A DNA stretch of 64,000 nucleotides from Levilactobacillus tujiorum (GCF_012641185.1 NZ_JAAXLK010000005.1:62001-126000), one strand, 5' to 3'. Positions 50,839 to 60,856 are shown, counted from the first letter of the stretch. Numbers and translations: made by a program. The notes: generated from the sequence alone by a model not told the origin.

Positions 50839-52131
50839 TTAAGCCTCCTGTGTAAGTCGTTGTTTGCTGAGGGTAATGTCAAAGTTGGTACCTTTACTTG
50901 GGATTGAAGATACACTGATGGTCCCGTCGAACTGTTCTTCAACAATGATTTTAACGTGGGAGAGTCCAATGCCACGGTACACGTTGCCGGTGACTTCATC
51001 AAACTTAGTGCTAAAGCCCGGCTGGAAAATCATGGCCTGCGTTTCCGCGTCCATCCCACTGCCGTTATCGCTCACGGTGATGATGATATTGTCGCCGGCA
51101 TCGGCTACGGTGATCCGGATATAGCCTTGGGATTGATCGAGCAGGGCGTCCGCACTATTGAAGATGAGATTGGAAAGGATGGAGACCACGTAGTAGTGAT
51201 TGGGCACCACTAAATCTACGTGACTATGCGTGTCGATCACGATACCCCGTTGATTTTCTTTCAGGGCTGCACGAATGTAACGCGTGGTTACTTTGAGAAT
51301 ATCGGCCAGCTGCATGGGGGTCGTCTGATCGTTGCCGAAATAACTCCCCAAGCCACAGATGACATTTTGATAGTCCTTCTTAATCTCATGGACATCCCGA
51401 GCAATGGTCAACGCCATCTCCTGTTTAGCGGGAGCAGCCTTGGCATCTTGCAGATGTTTATTCAAAAGGTAAGCATTCTTCATCACGTTTTCAATCTCCG
51501 TAATACTTTTTTGCATGAAGTAAACTTCGCTTTTGACAACGGAAGCGACCCAGATGAAATGATAATATTGCTGTTCATGGTGTTCGTCACGAATCAGAAG
51601 TGTGAAATGATGATAGAGAAAGGCCAGGCCACAACTCACGAGACTTCGGAGCAGTGCGGTGACGAACAACAGTTGAAATAGTCGGTAGTGGTAATTAGTG
51701 AAACCAGTTAAAATGCTGACTTCGACTAGATTAGCGAGGTAATCACAAATGATGATGGTGAGGAGAAACGAACTGTTATTTCGCTGACCCTTGCGCCAAT
51801 ACAAGATGTAATAGAGCAGACCGTAACAGAAATAAAAGGCCATATCGGCAATTACATAGCGGACATTATCGATGCGGCTCACGTCGTTGCTGACGAAAAG
51901 CAAGATACCCCGAAAAATTGGCGACGCTAACGCAATGGCACTGGTGATGTAGATGGGATTTAAGTCGGCGTTGAAGTATAGAAAGATCGGCAGCAGCAGG
52001 ACGGAGAGGGTCAGAATAAAGCCGGGGGTATAAGCGGTGATATTGATCTGCGAAGCTAAGGCAATACAGGCTGCAGCAATTAAAATGCGGCGGTAACGTT
52101 CACGACTGATGAAGCGGGATTGTTTCAGCAT
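50839..52131 (-). CDS. Membrane sensor histidine kinase of the GlnK/YcbA type
   Basis: Kinase of 430 residues. About six membrane helices occupy residues 10-200, followed by the dimerisation helix with the phosphorylated His (ARDVHEIKKDYQNV). The ATPase domain shows the N box (LSNLIFNSADALL), DNGSGM, and YRGIGLSHVK. No extracellular sensing domain is visible, so the signal is probably sensed in the membrane or via a transporter. The ATG at 52131 is chosen over upstream in-frame codons because a TAGGAG site precedes it, though the 11-base spacing is long. It forms a two-gene operon with the response regulator. Its promoter region contains a composite repeat. Confidence 0.88.
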   Translation of the reverse strand: MLKQSRFISRERYRRILIAAACIALASQINITAYTPGFILTLSVLLLPIFLYFNADLNPIYITSAIALASPIFRGILLFVSNDVSRIDNVRYVIADMAFYFCYGLLYYILYWRKGQRNNSSFLLTIIICDYLANLVEVSILTGFTNYHYRLFQLLFVTALLRSLVSCGLAFLYHHFTLLIRDEHHEQQYYHFIWVASVVKSEVYFMQKSITEIENVMKNAYLLNKHLQDAKAAPAKQEMALTIARDVHEIKKDYQNVICGLGSYFGNDQTTPMQLADILKVTTRYIRAALKENQRGIVIDTHSHVDLVVPNHYYVVSILSNLIFNSADALLDQSQGYIRITVADAGDNIIITVSDNGSGMDAETQAMIFQPGFSTKFDEVTGNVYRGIGLSHVKIIVEEQFDGTISVSSIPSKGTNFDITLSKQRLTQEA

Positions 52132-52317
52132 GGTTGAAAGAACTCCTAACTTAATGAGTGAATGGACGGAATAACTATGTAGACAAAATATTATCAGTTG
52201 CAATAATCGGTGGGCCTTCGCCCAGAATTCTTAGAACGATAAATCCAGAGGTTAAGCGAACAAAATTCGTTATCAAAGCTTGATTTTGTGAGAATATTAG
52301 CCTGAAAGTAGGCCGAA

Positions 52318-52757
52318 TCAGTCACCTGCGGCTGGTAAAGATTTCGCCTGCTATGGGGACCGCCTGCGGCCTGAGGAGCGGTCCTCCGGCTCGGTTTGAA
52401 ACCTGATCAGGACCGTCAGTTTCCAAACGCGTCCCACGCTGTAATCCGAGAATCGGCTAACACCGTTGTCACAGCTGGCTCCATCTCTGCCCTCCTCCGG
52501 TTAAGATAGTCGTTGAACATCAAGCTATCTCAAACTGTTGGGGTATCAGCAGTTATCCCATAGTAATTGACGACATCTATACAGCCGATAGTGAGCCAAA
52601 TTTGAGCTCAGCCGTGGGATTTACCAAATGGTTCTTTTGGTAAATGGCGTCTTTGAGACGTGATCTTTCGGCTCAAAGCGAGGTTCGAGACCGTTCTGTG
52701 GCTCGAGCCGTCCTACCCACAGCGTTCCAGCTCAAAGCTTGGCGAACGGCAAGGCGG
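52318..52757 (+). repeat. Composite structured repeat, copy 3
   Basis: Module B at 52318-52505, spacer of about 75 bp, module A at 52582-52757. It sits between the divergent kinase and argF genes, so transcripts in either direction start near it but it is outside the argF promoter at 52930-52960. Hairpin TTTACCAAA / TTTGGTAAA differs from the TTTACCAAG / CTTGGTAAA of copies 1 and 5 by a matched pair change. The outer stem of module A is slightly imperfect here. The spacer resembles that of copy 4. Confidence 0.88.
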
Positions 52758-52932
52758 CCATCTGAACCACGTTGTCTACTTTCAAGTATCGACGCGTGAA
52801 ATGCCGTGCCGTATAGAATAAATCATTCTGTTAACCTTCAGACGATAAACGCCGATGTATAAGGGATTGTGACGCCTAGTTACCGATTTTGTAAAAAAAT
52901 TTATAAACGGAATGAAGTCCGGTGAAGTTCTA

Positions 52933-52946
52933 CGAAACCGATTACA
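52933..52946 (+). promoter_or_regulatory. CcpA cre site in the argF promoter region
   Basis: CGAAACCGATTACA matches TGWNANCGNTNWCA in 13 of 14 positions. It lies 38 bases before the argF start. A short AT-rich dyad AGAAT / ATTCT further upstream (about 52814-52828) could be an ArgR box. Catabolite control of arginine catabolism is known in lactobacilli. Confidence 0.55.
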
Positions 52947-52983
52947 TATACTGACATTGTAAATAACAAAGGAGGAATTAACA

Positions 52984-53982
52984 ATGTACAATTTGCGGAA
53001 TCGGAGTTTTCTCACTTTATTGGACTACACCCCTAAAGAAATGGGTTTCCTGTTGCAACTGGCTGAAGATTTGAAGAATGCTAAGTACGCGGGGACTGAA
53101 CAGCAAAAGTTAAAGGGTAAGAATATCGCCTTGATTTTTGAAAAGAATTCGACGCGGACCCGTTGTGCATTTGAAGTTGGCGCTTACGATCAAGGTGCCC
53201 ACGTCACTTACCTCGGCCCTTCCGGCACCCAGATGGGTAAGAAGGAATCTGCGAAGGACACAGCTCGCGTATTGGGCGGAATGTTTGATGGAATTGAGTA
53301 CCGGGGCTTCTCCCAACGGACAGTGGAAACGCTGGCGAAGTATTCCGGAGTTCCCGTATGGAATGGCCTGACCGATGAAGACCACCCCACGCAAGTGCTG
53401 GCCGATTTCTTAACGGCAAAAGAAGTGCTTAAGAAGCCATATGATCAGATCCACTTTACATACGTGGGTGATGGTCGGAACAACGTGGCTAATGCGTTAA
53501 TGATTGGCGCGGCGATTATGGGGATGACCTACCATCTAGTTTGCCCAAAGGAATTGAACCCAACGCCAGAATTGTTGGCTAAGGTTGATGCGATTGCTGA
53601 ACAGACCGGAGCCACAATCTTTATTACCGATGACGTGGACGAAGGCGTCAAGGGATCTGACGTCATTTACACCGATGTTTGGGTATCCATGGGTGAACCG
53701 GATGATGTTTGGACGGAACGGATCAAGTTGCTTTCTCCATACCGCGTCACGGCTGAGATGATGGCTAAGACGGGCAATCCAAATTGTATCTTTGAACACT
53801 GCTTACCGTCCTTCCACGATACGGAAACCAAGGTGGGTAAGGAGATTGAAGAAAAGTTTGGCCTGACTGAAATGGAAGTGACCGACGATGTCTTTGAGAG
53901 TCCAGCATCGGTGGTCTTCCAGGAAGCCGAAAACCGGATGCATACGATTAAGGCAGTGATGGTTGCAACTTTAGGCGACTAA
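52984..53982 (+). CDS. argF: Ornithine carbamoyltransferase, catabolic type
   Basis: Enzyme of the arginine deiminase pathway that splits citrulline with phosphate to ornithine and carbamoyl phosphate; 332 residues. It shows the carbamoyl phosphate motif [19 protein letters not shown] for ornithine and the active-site HCLPSFHD. The last one separates it from putrescine carbamoyltransferase. It starts at 52984 with AAAGGAGG eight bases upstream. It is followed 14 bp later by carbamate kinase. No arginine deiminase gene (arcA) is found in the window. The symbol arcB would fit equally if the role is only catabolic. Confidence 0.95.
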   Translation: MYNLRNRSFLTLLDYTPKEMGFLLQLAEDLKNAKYAGTEQQKLKGKNIALIFEKNSTRTRCAFEVGAYDQGAHVTYLGPSGTQMGKKESAKDTARVLGGMFDGIEYRGFSQRTVETLAKYSGVPVWNGLTDEDHPTQVLADFLTAKEVLKKPYDQIHFTYVGDGRNNVANALMIGAAIMGMTYHLVCPKELNPTPELLAKVDAIAEQTGATIFITDDVDEGVKGSDVIYTDVWVSMGEPDDVWTERIKLLSPYRVTAEMMAKTGNPNCIFEHCLPSFHDTETKVGKEIEEKFGLTEMEVTDDVFESPASVVFQEAENRMHTIKAVMVATLGD

Positions 53983-53996
53983 CGGAGGGCGATGAG

Positions 53997-54923
53997 ATGG
54001 CAAAAATTGTTGTGGCCTTAGGTGGTAACGCGCTGGGAAAATCACCTGAAGAGCAATTGGAATTGGTGAAGCACACGGCGACGTCACTGATTGGATTAGT
54101 GGCGGCCGGCCATAAGGTGGTCATCAGCCATGGAAATGGACCGCAAGTCGGGGCCATTAACTTGGGAATGAACTATGCGGCTGAACACGGTCAGACTGCG
54201 GCTTTCCCGTTCCCAGAGTGTGGCGCGATGAGCCAAGGCTATATTGGCTATCACTTGCAACAAAGCTTACAAAATGAACTCCAGCAGCGGGGAATCACTA
54301 AGGATGTCGCGTCAGTGGTGACCCAAGTCGAAGTGGATGAAGGCGATGCGGCCTTTCAACATCCTACGAAACCCGTCGGCGCATTTTACAGTAAGGAAGA
54401 TGCCGACCGAATCGTGGCTGAGAAGGGGTATACCTTCGTAGAAGATGCCGGGCGAGGCTACCGCCAAGTGGTGCCGTCACCGCAACCCAAGTCCATCATC
54501 GAATTGAAGAGTATCAATGACTTGATTGAAAATGATAATTTGGTCATTGCTGGTGGTGGCGGGGGTGTCCCCGTGGTTAAGACGACTGCTGGTCTGAAGG
54601 GCGTACCGGCAGTGATTGATAAGGACCGGTCTAGTGCCTTATTGGCGGCCAATATTGCGGCGGAACAGTTGATCATTCTCACGGCGGTTGACGCGGTGTA
54701 TGTCAACTATGGCACGCCAGACGAAGACGTCTTGCGGACCCTAACGGCTACTGAGGCGCAGCGTTATATCGAAGAGGGACAGTTTGCCCCTGGTAGTATG
54801 TTACCGAAGATCGAAGCTTGTTTAGACTTCGTGTCCTCGGGGGCTAACCGGACGGCTTTGATTACCTCGCTTGATCGGTTAGACGATGCGTTAGCCGGAA
54901 AAGTGGGAACCCTGATTAAATAA
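53997..54923 (+). CDS. arcC: Carbamate kinase
   Basis: Transfers the phosphate of carbamoyl phosphate to ADP, giving ATP, ammonia and carbon dioxide; 308 residues, normal length. The signatures are [25 protein letters not shown] and a C-terminal [14 protein letters not shown] typical of amino acid kinases. It is the second gene of the argF operon. A hairpin follows before the permease gene, so the downstream gene may be expressed less. Confidence 0.96.
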   Translation: MAKIVVALGGNALGKSPEEQLELVKHTATSLIGLVAAGHKVVISHGNGPQVGAINLGMNYAAEHGQTAAFPFPECGAMSQGYIGYHLQQSLQNELQQRGITKDVASVVTQVEVDEGDAAFQHPTKPVGAFYSKEDADRIVAEKGYTFVEDAGRGYRQVVPSPQPKSIIELKSINDLIENDNLVIAGGGGGVPVVKTTAGLKGVPAVIDKDRSSALLAANIAAEQLIILTAVDAVYVNYGTPDEDVLRTLTATEAQRYIEEGQFAPGSMLPKIEACLDFVSSGANRTALITSLDRLDDALAGKVGTLIK

Positions 54924-54962
54924 AATCAAGCTCGCGACGAACGAAGTTGAGCAGACACATAG

Positions 54963-55015
54963 AGCGTGGTCCAAAGGATGTTGGCGTGACACCCGTTCTT
55001 TGGGCCACGTTTTCT
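54963..55015 (+). terminator. Hairpin between arcC and the YfcC-type permease gene
   Basis: Stem AGCGTGGTCCAAAG with CTTTGGGCCACG and a four-base T run. It probably limits read-through into the permease gene. Confidence 0.7.
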
Positions 55016-55087
55016 CATGGCAACGCTGGCACGACTTCGGCGGCTAACCGCGAATAAAAAATTAACTATGAGTGAAGGGGTGGAACT

Positions 55088-56641
55088 ATGGATACACCTG
55101 CACAACAACCCAAAAAGAAATTCAAGCTACGGATGCCCGGAGCTTTTGTGATCTTATTTATTCTGACCATCGTGGCCGTGATTGCCACGTGGATTATTCC
55201 AGCGGGATCTTATTCGAAGTTGGCGTATGATTCCTCGAGTTCGTCGCTGGTGATCACTAAGCCAACCGGGAAAACGGAAAAAGTTGCGGCGACACAAGAG
55301 CAATTGGATAAGCTGGGGGTCAAGATTCAAATTGAGGAATTTACCTCCGGTGGGATTACCCAAGCCGTTTCGATTCCCAATACTTATGAACGACTGAAAC
55401 AGCGGCCAGCCGGGCTCGGTGCCATCACGAGTAGCATGGTGCGCGGAACCATTGAAGCCGTGGATATAATGGTGTTCATCTTCGTATTAGGAGGCCTCAT
55501 TGGTGTCGTCAAAGCCAGTGGGGCGTTTGAAGCCGGCCTACTGGCGTTAACCAAGAAGACTAAGGGTCATGAGTTTATGCTGATTTTTATGGTAGCGGTA
55601 CTCATGATTTTAGGAGGAACCCTGTGTGGGATTGAAGAGGAAGCCGTGGCGTTTTACCCGATTCTAGTGCCAATCTTCATCGCCATGGGCTATGACTCGA
55701 TTGTCTGCGTGGGGGCAATCTTCCTGGCGAGTTCTGTCGGGACCTCGTTTTCTACGATTAATCCGTTCTCCGTGGTCATCGCGTCCAACGCCGCCGGAAT
55801 TAACTTTACCGAAGGGATCATGTGGCGGATTGGTGGTCTGGTTGTGGCGTCGGCGTTCGTGATTTGGTATTTACATTGGTACAGTAAGAAAGTTAAAGTG
55901 ACGCCAGCTTTTTCATACACCTACGAAGACCGAACGTCGTTTAATAAGATGTGGTCGGTCGCTTCAGGCGATAATGAAGAGGGCAGCGAATTTACCTTCC
56001 GGAAAAAATTAATCCTGATTCTGTTCGTCGTTACCTTTCCCATCATGGTATGGGGCGTTATGTCGCAGGGATGGTGGTTCCCAACCATGGCCTCGTCCTT
56101 CCTGGCCTTTGCCATCATCATTATGTTCCTGACGGCTACGGGTAAATACGGGATTGGTGAAAAAGGTGTGGTCGACGCCTTTACCAATGGGTCGGCTAGC
56201 CTGGTCGGAGTCTCGTTGATCATCGGGCTCGCGCGGGGGATTAATTTGGTCATGAATGAGGGCCTGATTTCCGATACCATTCTGCAGTATTCGTCAACGT
56301 TGGTGGCGCACGTGAGTGGTTCGGTCTTCATTCTGATTCTGATGCTGATCTTCTTTGTTCTCGGATTTATTGTGCCGTCATCCTCCGGGTTAGCGGTACT
56401 CGCGATGCCAATCTTCGCGCCGCTAGCAGACACGGTGGATATTCCCCGGTTTGCGGTGGTAACGGCCTATCAATTCGGGCAGTATGCAATGCTTTTCTTA
56501 GCACCAACCGGTCTAGTGATGGCGACGCTGCAGATGTTAGATATGAAATATTCGCACTGGTTCAAGTTTGTCTGGCCAGTCGTGGTCTTCGTCCTCGTCT
56601 TTGGTGGCGCCATCTTGGTTGCCGAAGTCCTCGTCAGTTGA
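55088..56641 (+). CDS. YfcC-family permease, probable arginine/ornithine antiporter
   Basis: Membrane protein of 517 residues of the YfcC/AitC (C4-dicarboxylate-like, ArcD2-type) family. About twelve helices, with family features IIPAGSYSK after helix 1, IEEEAVAFYPILVPIFIAMGYD, SSVGTSFSTINPFSVVIA and the C-terminal IVPSSSGLAVLAMPIF. In lactic acid bacteria such permeases accompany arginine deiminase genes and exchange arginine for ornithine or citrulline. A GAAGGGGTGG site precedes the ATG at 55088. Its position after argF-arcC supports this role, but the substrate is inferred from context only. Confidence 0.85.
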   Translation: MDTPAQQPKKKFKLRMPGAFVILFILTIVAVIATWIIPAGSYSKLAYDSSSSSLVITKPTGKTEKVAATQEQLDKLGVKIQIEEFTSGGITQAVSIPNTYERLKQRPAGLGAITSSMVRGTIEAVDIMVFIFVLGGLIGVVKASGAFEAGLLALTKKTKGHEFMLIFMVAVLMILGGTLCGIEEEAVAFYPILVPIFIAMGYDSIVCVGAIFLASSVGTSFSTINPFSVVIASNAAGINFTEGIMWRIGGLVVASAFVIWYLHWYSKKVKVTPAFSYTYEDRTSFNKMWSVASGDNEEGSEFTFRKKLILILFVVTFPIMVWGVMSQGWWFPTMASSFLAFAIIIMFLTATGKYGIGEKGVVDAFTNGSASLVGVSLIIGLARGINLVMNEGLISDTILQYSSTLVAHVSGSVFILILMLIFFVLGFIVPSSSGLAVLAMPIFAPLADTVDIPRFAVVTAYQFGQYAMLFLAPTGLVMATLQMLDMKYSHWFKFVWPVVVFVLVFGGAILVAEVLVS

Positions 56642-56743
56642 CCTTAACGTTTAAGACTAATGGCTGAAAACAAGATTTATCTTATACAGCGGGTTATTTT
56701 ACACTTTAATGATTGAGAAAAGTCGGCAACGTGGATAAGCCTG

Positions 56744-57189
56744 TCGCCTTGCCGTTCGTCAAGCTTTGAGCTGGATCGCTGTGGGCAGGACGGTTCGAGC
56801 CATAGAGCGGTCTCGAACCTCGCTTTGAGCCGAAAAATCACGTCTCAAAGACGCCATTTACCAAGAGGACCACTTGGTAAATCCCACGGCTGAGCTCAAA
56901 TTTGACTCACTATCGGCTGTATGGATATCGTCAATTATCATGGACGAATTGCTGATATTTCGGTAATTTAAGATAGATTGGTGGTCAACGACTACCTTAA
57001 CCGGAGGAGGGCAGGGATGGAGCCAGCTGTGCCGACGGTGTTAGCCGATTTTCGGCTTACAGCGTGGGACGTGTTGGGAGACCGGTGAACTTGCCGGGCT
57101 GCCAACCGAGCCGGAGGACCGCTTCTCAGGCCGCAGGCGTTCCCCACAGCAGGCGGAATCTCTGCCAGCCGCAGGTGACTGGTTTAAGC
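56744..57189 (-). repeat. Composite structured repeat, copy 4 (reverse orientation)
   Basis: Read on the minus strand, module B is 57189-56996, spacer about 75 bp, module A 56920-56744. It lies between two genes of the same direction. The module B hairpin is AGCCGAAAATCGGCT and the central stem GTTGG / CCAAC, as in copy 2. The outer ends of module B are CTTAAACC and GGTTAAG. Because it lies in tandem genes, it is probably transcribed as part of the permease read-through. Confidence 0.88.
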
Positions 57190-57243
57190 TAACCGAGCAC
57201 TAAGGGTGAATCTTTCTGGCAACTATTAGTTGAGGATCTAAAG

Positions 57244-57291
57244 AAGCCAATCGTGAGGCTCTGCCACTGGCGGGTCGACGGTTGGCTTTTT
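57244..57291 (+). terminator. Terminator downstream of the repeat
   Basis: Stem AAGCCAATCGT / ACGGTTGGCTT with T run, about 65 bp before the next gene. Confidence 0.7.
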
Positions 57292-57356
57292 GTGACGTAA
57301 GCGAGTGCTATACTGAGAATGAATGCGTTAATTTGAGGTTAAAGGAGAGTCGATGA

Positions 57357-58025
57357 ATGGCACTCACAACAGCGAAGAAGTATTTATTAGTCACGGAAAG
57401 AATTGCGGACAAGCCGGTGTTACGGACACGCTTCACGACGCAAGCGTATCTGGTGTTGGGCACGATTTTAGATTTGCTGGATCAGCACGTGTTAGCGGTG
57501 GTAGACGATCAATTTGTCATTGCGGATCCGGTGAAATTCAAGCAATTACCGTCGTATCTAGATAGGCTAAAGGATCGTCTGCAGCATGATTTACAGCAAG
57601 ATCCGCAATCAGCCAACATGTTAAAAGTGGTCACCAGTTGGAATATTGTCAACGACATTTATGATGGCATTGGCGTTGAACTGGAACAAGCGGAGGCCGT
57701 TGAACGGGTAATCTTTCAGAATAATCTGAAGCCACATACGATTTACGAACCCACTGACGATAGCCGACGAGCCGTCACGTCAGAGCTGGAAGAGCAACTG
57801 ACGCAAGGAAAATTAACGGCGGCTAACCGCAATCTTTGGTTGCTACTGCAACAACAAGGGGCGTTGGCCTACCTCTTTGATGATCAACACCGTGTGGCCC
57901 TCAGCGCAGCGTTTGCGCAGCAGACGCTGCGTGATTCCGCCACCGCCACTGCTCAGCGACTGGTACAGGTAGCGGGCAAGGTCATTCAGATGAAGAAGTT
58001 CGCCATGGATCGGTGGCTAAGCTGA
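57357..58025 (+). CDS. Cytoplasmic protein of unknown function, faintly GPP34-like
   Basis: Soluble, alpha-helical protein of 222 residues. The pattern KKYLLVTERI, then LVLGTILDLLDQHVLAVVDDQFVI and the C-terminal ALAYLFDDQHRVAL recalls the GPP34/Golgi phosphoprotein 3 fold, whose bacterial members have no clear role. I am not confident of this. The ATG at 57357 has AAAGGAGAG upstream. A second frame starting four bases earlier is only a shadow. It stands alone. Confidence 0.65.
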   Translation: MALTTAKKYLLVTERIADKPVLRTRFTTQAYLVLGTILDLLDQHVLAVVDDQFVIADPVKFKQLPSYLDRLKDRLQHDLQQDPQSANMLKVVTSWNIVNDIYDGIGVELEQAEAVERVIFQNNLKPHTIYEPTDDSRRAVTSELEEQLTQGKLTAANRNLWLLLQQQGALAYLFDDQHRVALSAAFAQQTLRDSATATAQRLVQVAGKVIQMKKFAMDRWLS

Positions 58026-58081
58026 TTCTCGAAGGCAATCAAATTGTGGCCGCGTTTTGACTGTGGCTGGACAAATGCTAA

Positions 58082-58120
58082 AAGAGCAGGACTGGGAATT
58101 TTCCTAGTCCTGCTTTTTTG
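58082..58120. terminator. Bidirectional terminator
   Basis: Stem AGCAGGACTGGGA / CCTAGTCCTGCT with T run on the plus strand; it also precedes the end of the converging TSUP gene. Confidence 0.85.
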
Positions 58121-58136
58121 GTACCATCGGCTCCCG

Positions 58137-58853
58137 TTAAAAGAAAAGATAGTAAAAGCCACTCAGGCCAATGAAGGCGTAGATGTAGCGTTTAACTAAG
58201 CCTAGATTCAGATGTGCTAGCAGTCGTGCGGCAATGGCCGTTCCCAGGATAGCGCCAACCATACCGACTAGAATGTAGGGGATGACGGTGGTCGTAAGGA
58301 TGCCGTTGAAGACTCTGAGCGTCGTGATATAGACAATATCAATCAGAAAGAAGGTTTGAATGTTGGCGATGTATTCACCGGTCGAGTGAGCCAATGACAA
58401 GAAATACAGCGCCATCAGCGGACCACCAATCCCGAATAGACCGTTGAAGAAGCCGGAGATGATCATGAAGATACCGGCGACCAACCACGGGTATGGCTTG
58501 GTGCCAGCGTTCTTGTTCAACGAAAAGTAGATGGCGAGGAGGATAAGTAGACCCCCGAGGAGCATGCGGAGCAAGTGCACATCGAGAACGCGGACAAGGT
58601 GGACTGACCAGGCGGCCACGCTGGCGTAGACGAGAAAGGGAACAATGATCCGTTTAAAATGGATGTCGTGTCGGTAGCGGAGCACCAGCGTTAATACGCT
58701 GGCCGCCATAATGAGTGAGGCCACCCCGGCACTCTCTGCGATGGGGAGAATGCTGGGCAGAAAGATCATCATCATGATGGCGGCACCAAAACCGGTTAGG
58801 CCTTGCACCAAGCCAGCTAGGAAGCCAAATAGAATGATTAATAGCCAGGTCAT
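58137..58853 (-). CDS. TSUP (TauE/SafE) family permease
   Basis: Membrane protein of 238 residues with about eight helices in two repeats. The N-terminal half has GLVQGLTGFGAAIMMMIFLP and the second half has FNGLFGIGGPLMALYFLSL, the two signature Gly-rich helices of TauE/SafE. Family members move sulfite, sulfonates or organic anions. The substrate here is not evident. The gene stands alone, divergent from the GntR operon with 160 bp between. Confidence 0.88.
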   Translation of the reverse strand: MTWLLIILFGFLAGLVQGLTGFGAAIMMMIFLPSILPIAESAGVASLIMAASVLTLVLRYRHDIHFKRIIVPFLVYASVAAWSVHLVRVLDVHLLRMLLGGLLILLAIYFSLNKNAGTKPYPWLVAGIFMIISGFFNGLFGIGGPLMALYFLSLAHSTGEYIANIQTFFLIDIVYITTLRVFNGILTTTVIPYILVGMVGAILGTAIAARLLAHLNLGLVKRYIYAFIGLSGFYYLFF

Positions 58854-58949
58854 GTGAGCACTCCTTTAAAAGTTATTACATCTAGTGTGCGGGTCCGGCT
58901 GAGGGATGTCAACGGCTGTAAGAGATTTCTCCAGTGAGAATATTGGGAC

Positions 58950-58997
58950 TTGCCAAAGGGAAAATGAGATGTTATAGTGTAATAGTAAAATATAACA
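58950..58997 (+). promoter_or_regulatory. Promoter and operator of the GntR-ABC operon
   Basis: TTGCCA (58950-58955), 17-bp spacer, TATAGT (58973-58978). The dyad TGTTATA (58970-58976) / TATAACA (58991-58997) covers the -10 element and start point. This is the usual place and type of an YtrA-family autoregulatory operator. Confidence 0.72.
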
Positions 58998-59014
58998 CTA
59001 GGGAGGCGGCAGAA

Positions 59015-59386
59015 GTGAATTTTGACGATAAGGTCCCGATTTATTATCAAATTGAAAACCATCTTTATCACGAAATGATTGCGGGAACGTTAAAACCAGG
59101 CGAGAAGTTACCGTCCGTACGGCAATTGGCGGTCGACGTCACGGCTAATGTGAATACCGTCCAGCGGGCATTAAGCGAAATGATTGCGGCAGGGATAATT
59201 GAGTCTAAGCGTGGTAGGGGGAATTTTGTCACGATGGAAGTAGAGAAGATTGAACAGCTTAAGGTGAAGCTGGTTACGGCGCAGTTAGCCCAAGTTTATG
59301 ATCAGCTACACGCGTTAAACTTGAGCGATGAGGAGATCATGACGAGCTTACAGCACTATATTCAACAGAGGGGGCAATCCAAATGA
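59015..59386 (+). CDS. GntR-family regulator, YtrA type
   Basis: Short GntR protein of 123 residues. The winged helix is at residues 8-75 (PIYYQIENHLYHEMIAGTL, EKLPSVRQLAVDVTANVNTV). Only a short helical tail follows (about 45 residues), typical of the YtrA subfamily, which regulates ABC transporter operons. The start is GTG at 59015 with GGGAGG nine bases upstream. It overlaps the ATPase gene by 4 bases. It probably represses its own operon via the dyad at the promoter. The inducer may be a wall-active compound, as for Bacillus YtrA. Confidence 0.9.
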   Translation: MNFDDKVPIYYQIENHLYHEMIAGTLKPGEKLPSVRQLAVDVTANVNTVQRALSEMIAAGIIESKRGRGNFVTMEVEKIEQLKVKLVTAQLAQVYDQLHALNLSDEEIMTSLQHYIQQRGQSK

Positions 59387-60093
59387 CCGACAGTTTAAAA
59401 ATGCAGAATGTGACCTACAAGCGGGGAATGAAGACGATCCTGCACGATGTGACGCTGACATTAGCGCCCGGTAAGATTGTGGGCCTGTTGGGTGAAAATG
59501 GTGCGGGGAAAACGACCTTAATGCGGACCATCACCGGTAGTGCCAAGAGTCGCGGAGCAATTGCGGTCAATGGCACCAGTGTTGAGGCGGAACGCAAGCG
59601 GTACGTGAGCTTCTCCGAACAATTGCGCGGCTTTACCGACAATACCAAATTAAGTCGAATTGTGGCTTTTTACGAAACGGTTTACGCTGATTTTGAGAAC
59701 GAACGGTTCCACGAGATCGCTGACTTTTTGCAGCTTGATCTGAGCTTGAAGCTTGCGGCATTGTCCAAGGGGATGAAAGAAAAGCTCGTGATCGCCTTAA
59801 CTTTGGCACGCCGCACGACGCTATATCTGTTGGACGAACCCTTTAGTGGTATTGATAGCATGAGTCGCAAGAAGATTATCAATAGTATTATTCAGTGGAA
59901 ACCAGAGAATGCCACGATGGTCATCAGCGACCACTACGTTTCCGAGATTGCGCCAATTCTAGATGAAATTGTCGTCGTCAAGGATCAGACAATTTATACC
60001 CACCGCAAGGCTGACGAGGTGCGGGAAGAATTCCACATTGGCATTGAGGCATATTACGAGAGTTTATACGAGAGGGGCAACGACAATGACTAG
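59383..60093 (+). CDS. ABC transporter ATP-binding protein
   Basis: ATPase of 236 residues with Walker A GENGAGKTTL, the signature LSKGMKEKLVIAL (a divergent ABC signature) and Walker B LYLLDEPFSG. Switch His lies in VISDHYVSEI. The protein belongs to the YtrB/drug-export type (ABC-2 exporters). It starts within the GntR gene (ATGA) and ends 8 bases inside the permease gene. Confidence 0.92.
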   Translation: MTDSLKMQNVTYKRGMKTILHDVTLTLAPGKIVGLLGENGAGKTTLMRTITGSAKSRGAIAVNGTSVEAERKRYVSFSEQLRGFTDNTKLSRIVAFYETVYADFENERFHEIADFLQLDLSLKLAALSKGMKEKLVIALTLARRTTLYLLDEPFSGIDSMSRKKIINSIIQWKPENATMVISDHYVSEIAPILDEIVVVKDQTIYTHRKADEVREEFHIGIEAYYESLYERGNDND

Positions 60094-60856
60094 CTTTGGA
60101 AAATTATTTAAGGTGATGGGCCGCGATAAATTCCGGGTCGTTAACTTGATTATGGTGGTTGAGCTGCTAGCGGTCGCGGTCAGTCTAGTGTGGACGTTGA
60201 TCATGGGACATATGACCAGCATGGGCTTTTTTGGTAGCGTGAGTGGTTGGTCGGGGATGGCCTATTTAGCAGGGTTCATCTTGATTGCGCGGGAGGCGGA
60301 ACAGGCCTTTACGCGTGATACCTACCGGTTAATTCCAGCCAAGGATAGCAGCTTCTATTTGGCCAATTTGGTGTCATCATTTGTACTGTTCTTCTACCTG
60401 GTGCTCTTGCAAGCAGCGCTACACTTGATTGGGATTGTAGTGGCTTGGAAGCCGATTTCTCAGGGCTTAAACGGGGTGATCGTGCATAGTGGTAGCATCG
60501 ATTGGGGGCAGGTCTTCCAAGTGGGCGGCATGCTGACGCTGCTTGTACTAGCGGCCTTCGTGCTGGCGCTGACGACCATTACGCTGGTTCATCTTACCGT
60601 GAGTGTCACCAATAACTTCTTACCGGTGGCTGGCAAACGGCTGATTGATTTCATCCTCTACATCGTGGTTATCGTGCTGGTCATTCGTGTCGGAGGCTAC
60701 TTGCTCGGACAAGTTAACCAATTGACGACGACCTTTAATACGCAAGGGCTGGGGAATATTGGGATTCCTTTGCTAGGGATCGTGCTGTTGATTGTTCTGG
60801 AATCACTCTTGAACGTCTTCATGATGAAACGCTGGGTTGAGACGGTCGCTAACTAG
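60086..60856 (+). CDS. ABC transporter permease (ABC-2-like)
   Basis: Membrane protein of 256 residues with about six helices. The first part has MTSFGKLFKVMGRDKFRVVN, the usual cytoplasmic start of such permeases, and helix 2 leads to an amphipathic part with AREAEQAFTRDTYRLIPAKD. It has no recognised substrate motif. The ATG at 60086 lies 8 bases before the stop of the ATPase gene, with GAGGGG upstream. With the ATPase it should form a homodimeric exporter of unknown substrate. Confidence 0.85.
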   Translation: MTSFGKLFKVMGRDKFRVVNLIMVVELLAVAVSLVWTLIMGHMTSMGFFGSVSGWSGMAYLAGFILIAREAEQAFTRDTYRLIPAKDSSFYLANLVSSFVLFFYLVLLQAALHLIGIVVAWKPISQGLNGVIVHSGSIDWGQVFQVGGMLTLLVLAAFVLALTTITLVHLTVSVTNNFLPVAGKRLIDFILYIVVIVLVIRVGGYLLGQVNQLTTTFNTQGLGNIGIPLLGIVLLIVLESLLNVFMMKRWVETVAN

